The notes under the pieces: model-generated
Told to the model about the DNA's origin: nothing
Databases searched by the model: none
What the model saw: the letters and a program-made list of their open reading frames with translations, nothing else
Assembly: GCA_005656395.1 (NCBI GenBank)
Contig: SRSI01000079.1
Location: 1,488,001 to 1,552,000, forward strand
Reading direction: 5' to 3'
Source of the DNA: Strongyloides papillosus
Taxonomy: Eukaryota; Nematoda; Chromadorea; Rhabditida; Strongyloididae
Length of the DNA stretch: 64,000 bases
Made by a program: the position numbers and the translations under genes
Part shown: one piece after another, positions 62,769 through 64,000 of the stretch
How the letters are laid out: every line of letters begins with the position of its first letter
How positions within the stretch are numbered: the stretch's first letter is position 1

Positions 62769-63140
62769 TTATTTTGAACTGGTGTACTTTGTTACGGCCT
62801 TAGTTCCTTCGGAAACGGCGTGTTTGGCCAATTCTCCTGGAAGAATAAGTCTGACAGAAGTTTGGATTTCCCGGGATGAGATGGTGGACTTCTTGTTGTA
62901 AGTAGCGAGTTTAGAAGCCTCTCCAGCGATTCTCTCAAAGACATCATTGACGAAAGAGTTCATGATTGACATAGCTTTAGATGAGATTCCGGTGTCTGGG
63001 TGAACTTGTTTCAAGACACGATAGATGTAGATGGAGTAGGTTTCCTTTCTGGCCTTCTTTCTTCCCTTCTTGTCAGTTGGGCGAACAGCTTTTTGGCTTT
63101 TGACAGCCTTCTTTCCTTTTGAAGCAGTTGGTGGAGCCAT
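62769..63140 (-). CDS. Histone H2B
   Basis: 123 aa from the ATG at 63140 ([20 protein letters not shown]), chosen by homology over the in-frame ATG at 63179. A lysine-rich tail is followed by the histone fold: [81 protein letters not shown]. The penultimate-region Lys of [10 protein letters not shown], the site of monoubiquitination, is present. It pairs with H2A and is divergently transcribed from it, with 262 bp between starts. Confidence 0.95.
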   Translation of the reverse strand: MAPPTASKGKKAVKSQKAVRPTDKKGRKKARKETYSIYIYRVLKQVHPDTGISSKAMSIMNSFVNDVFERIAGEASKLATYNKKSTISSREIQTSVRLILPGELAKHAVSEGTKAVTKYTSSK

Positions 63141-63207
63141 AATAGTAGTAAAGTAACGTAAGTTAATTCGTGTAAACACGGGTACTAAAATAAAAATTTA
63201 AACTGCT

Positions 63208-63214
63208 TATATAC
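63208..63214 (-). promoter_or_regulatory. TATA box of histone H2B
   Basis: TATATAA-like element (GGTATATAAG on the minus strand), about 70 bp before the H2B ATG. Confidence 0.6.
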
Positions 63215-63222
63215 CTCTTCGT

Positions 63223-63237
63223 CGTGTGTGTTGGGTG
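63223..63237 (-). promoter_or_regulatory. CACCC-type shared histone promoter motif (H2B)
   Basis: CACCCAACACACACG on the minus strand, just upstream of the H2B TATA. Same orientation relative to the gene as in H2A and H4. Confidence 0.5.
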
Positions 63238-63295
63238 GAGTTAATGGTGCGTTCCGATCGCAACGCGACCTAGGTCAAGCTATCTTTTTTAGCAC

Positions 63296-63310
63296 CGCCC
63301 ACCACACACG
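63296..63310 (+). promoter_or_regulatory. CGCCC-type shared histone promoter motif (H2A)
   Basis: CGCCCACCACACACG, 9 bp before the H2A TATA box. Confidence 0.5.
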
Positions 63311-63319
63311 GCAGTAGAG

Positions 63320-63327
63320 TATATAAA
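63320..63327 (+). promoter_or_regulatory. TATA box of histone H2A
   Basis: TATATAAA, 83 bp before the H2A ATG. Confidence 0.7.
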
Positions 63328-63402
63328 GGAAACGCGTACTATCGATAGTCACCGAGTGTTTACTCATTTTGTATCGCTACATACTTTTATATTATTTCAA
63401 CT

Positions 63403-63792
63403 ATGTCTGGACGTGGTAAAGGAGGAAAAGCTAAGACTTCTGGAAAAGCTAAAAGTCGTTCAAGTCGTGCTGGACTTCAATTCCCAGTTGGTCGTCTCCA
63501 TCGTATGCTTCGCAAAGGAAACTACGCTGAACGTGTCGGAGCTGGTGCACCAGTTTATCTTGCAGCTGTCCTTGAATACCTCGCTGCTGAAGTCCTTGAG
63601 TTGGCTGGTAACGCTGCCCGTGACAACAAGAAAACCAGAATTAATCCTAGACATCTCCAATTGGCCATCAGAAACGATGAAGAGTTGAACAAACTTCTCA
63701 GTGGAGTAACCATTGCTCAAGGAGGTGTTCTTCCAAATATTCCTTCTTCTCTCATTCCAAAGAAGGCTGCCGCTGATGAAGGTGCTGAGTAA
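63403..63792 (+). CDS. Histone H2A
   Basis: 129 aa starting [20 protein letters not shown]. The fold contains [38 protein letters not shown] and [19 protein letters not shown], so the acidic patch ([13 protein letters not shown]) is intact. The docking region reads [15 protein letters not shown] where most animals have PNIQAVLLPKK, a local departure just after the docking Ile. A short acidic end (ADEGAE) follows. No SQ motif of H2A.X and no H2A.Z features, so this is a canonical replication-dependent H2A. Confidence 0.95.
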   Translation: MSGRGKGGKAKTSGKAKSRSSRAGLQFPVGRLHRMLRKGNYAERVGAGAPVYLAAVLEYLAAEVLELAGNAARDNKKTRINPRHLQLAIRNDEELNKLLSGVTIAQGGVLPNIPSSLIPKKAAADEGAE

Positions 63793-63831
63793 ACTTAAAG
63801 ATCTCTGTTTTAAACTTTCTTTTATCCCAAC

Positions 63832-63847
63832 GGCCCTCTTTAGGGCC
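63832..63847 (+). terminator. Histone H2A mRNA 3' stem-loop
   Basis: GGCCCTCTTTAGGGCC, 39 nt after the stop, with AATAAA at 63887-63892, 40 nt beyond the hairpin. Confidence 0.92.
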
Positions 63848-63892
63848 ACCATTCTTGGCTTCATTTCTCATTCTCGTGTTTGTTCCAATAAA

Positions 63893-64000
63893 TTCTTTTT
63901 GTGTTTGTTTTGATTCTTGTGACGACACTTGGAGGTATTGTTGTAGGGTTATTTCCCAATTATCATGTATCATATCACAGAGTCTCTCTAACGATGTTAA
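63893..64000. other. Flank after H2A to the window edge
   Basis: Nothing recognised; the histone cluster may continue beyond the window. Confidence 0.4.

Noticed and set aside
63356..63973. Long frames overlapping H2A on both strands
   Set aside because: They are shadows of the GC-richer histone coding sequence with no family signature.

Overview
The window looks like nuclear DNA of a parasitic-type nematode, most likely of the Strongyloides group (clade IV). This is inferred, not proven. Supporting signs are the extreme A+T richness, very short introns (35-55 nt is common), an animal GH19 chitinase-like gene, an amine-gated-type LGC channel, an expanded array of secreted M13 peptidases, and histone mRNA hairpins with the C-first loop (CUUU) known from nematodes. 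I see no viral, bacterial or organellar insert.

Layout. (1) 1.97-11.7 kb: five tandem minus-strand units of about 2.04 kb, each with a small secreted M13 (neprilysin-like) metallopeptidase gene, its TATA box and conserved flanks. Copies 2 and 5 look fully catalytic. Copy 4 has an intact active site but a one-base frameshift in a homopolymer. Copy 3 is a clear pseudogene. Copy 1 is open but has lost its zinc-binding residues. (2) 13.8-18.9 kb, minus: a BET double-bromodomain chromatin protein with ET domain and a BRD4-like C-terminal P-TEFb-type motif, with a consensus E2F site upstream. (3) 22.0-23.4 kb, plus: RUVBL2/Reptin AAA+ ATPase. (4) 26.2-31.5 kb: two small heat shock proteins facing away from each other. 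(5) 32.8-34.2 kb, plus: secreted GH19 chitinase-like protein, followed by a minus-strand four-exon gene that I reconstructed by hand and do not recognise; it has an in-frame TGA. (6) 35.9-44.9 kb: a gene-poor stretch before a five-exon Cys-loop anion channel (44.9-47.0 kb, plus). (7) 47.3-48.6 kb, minus: eIF4A-III. (8) 50.6-55.9 kb, minus: an orphan single-pass membrane protein and a decayed tandem copy of it; comparing the two shows that the intact gene's C-terminus is cut by a homopolymer frameshift. (9) 56.25-57.68 kb: a long inverted repeat (arms about 400-450 bp). (10) 58.4-60.7 kb, minus: an active CK1-type kinase next to a pseudokinase. (11) 61.0-63.9 kb: a core histone quartet arranged as two divergent pairs (H3/H4, H2B/H2A).

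How the parts work together. The histone quartet shares promoter elements and 3' hairpins and would supply nucleosomes in S phase. BET, RUVBL2 and the histones are chromatin genes but are not arranged as an operon. The M13 array, the GH19 gene, the kinase/pseudokinase pair and the orphan membrane protein show the local duplication and decay expected of lineage-specific secreted or reproductive gene families.

All splice models here are mine, built from GT/AG signals, phase and homology recalled from memory. No search or transcript data were available.
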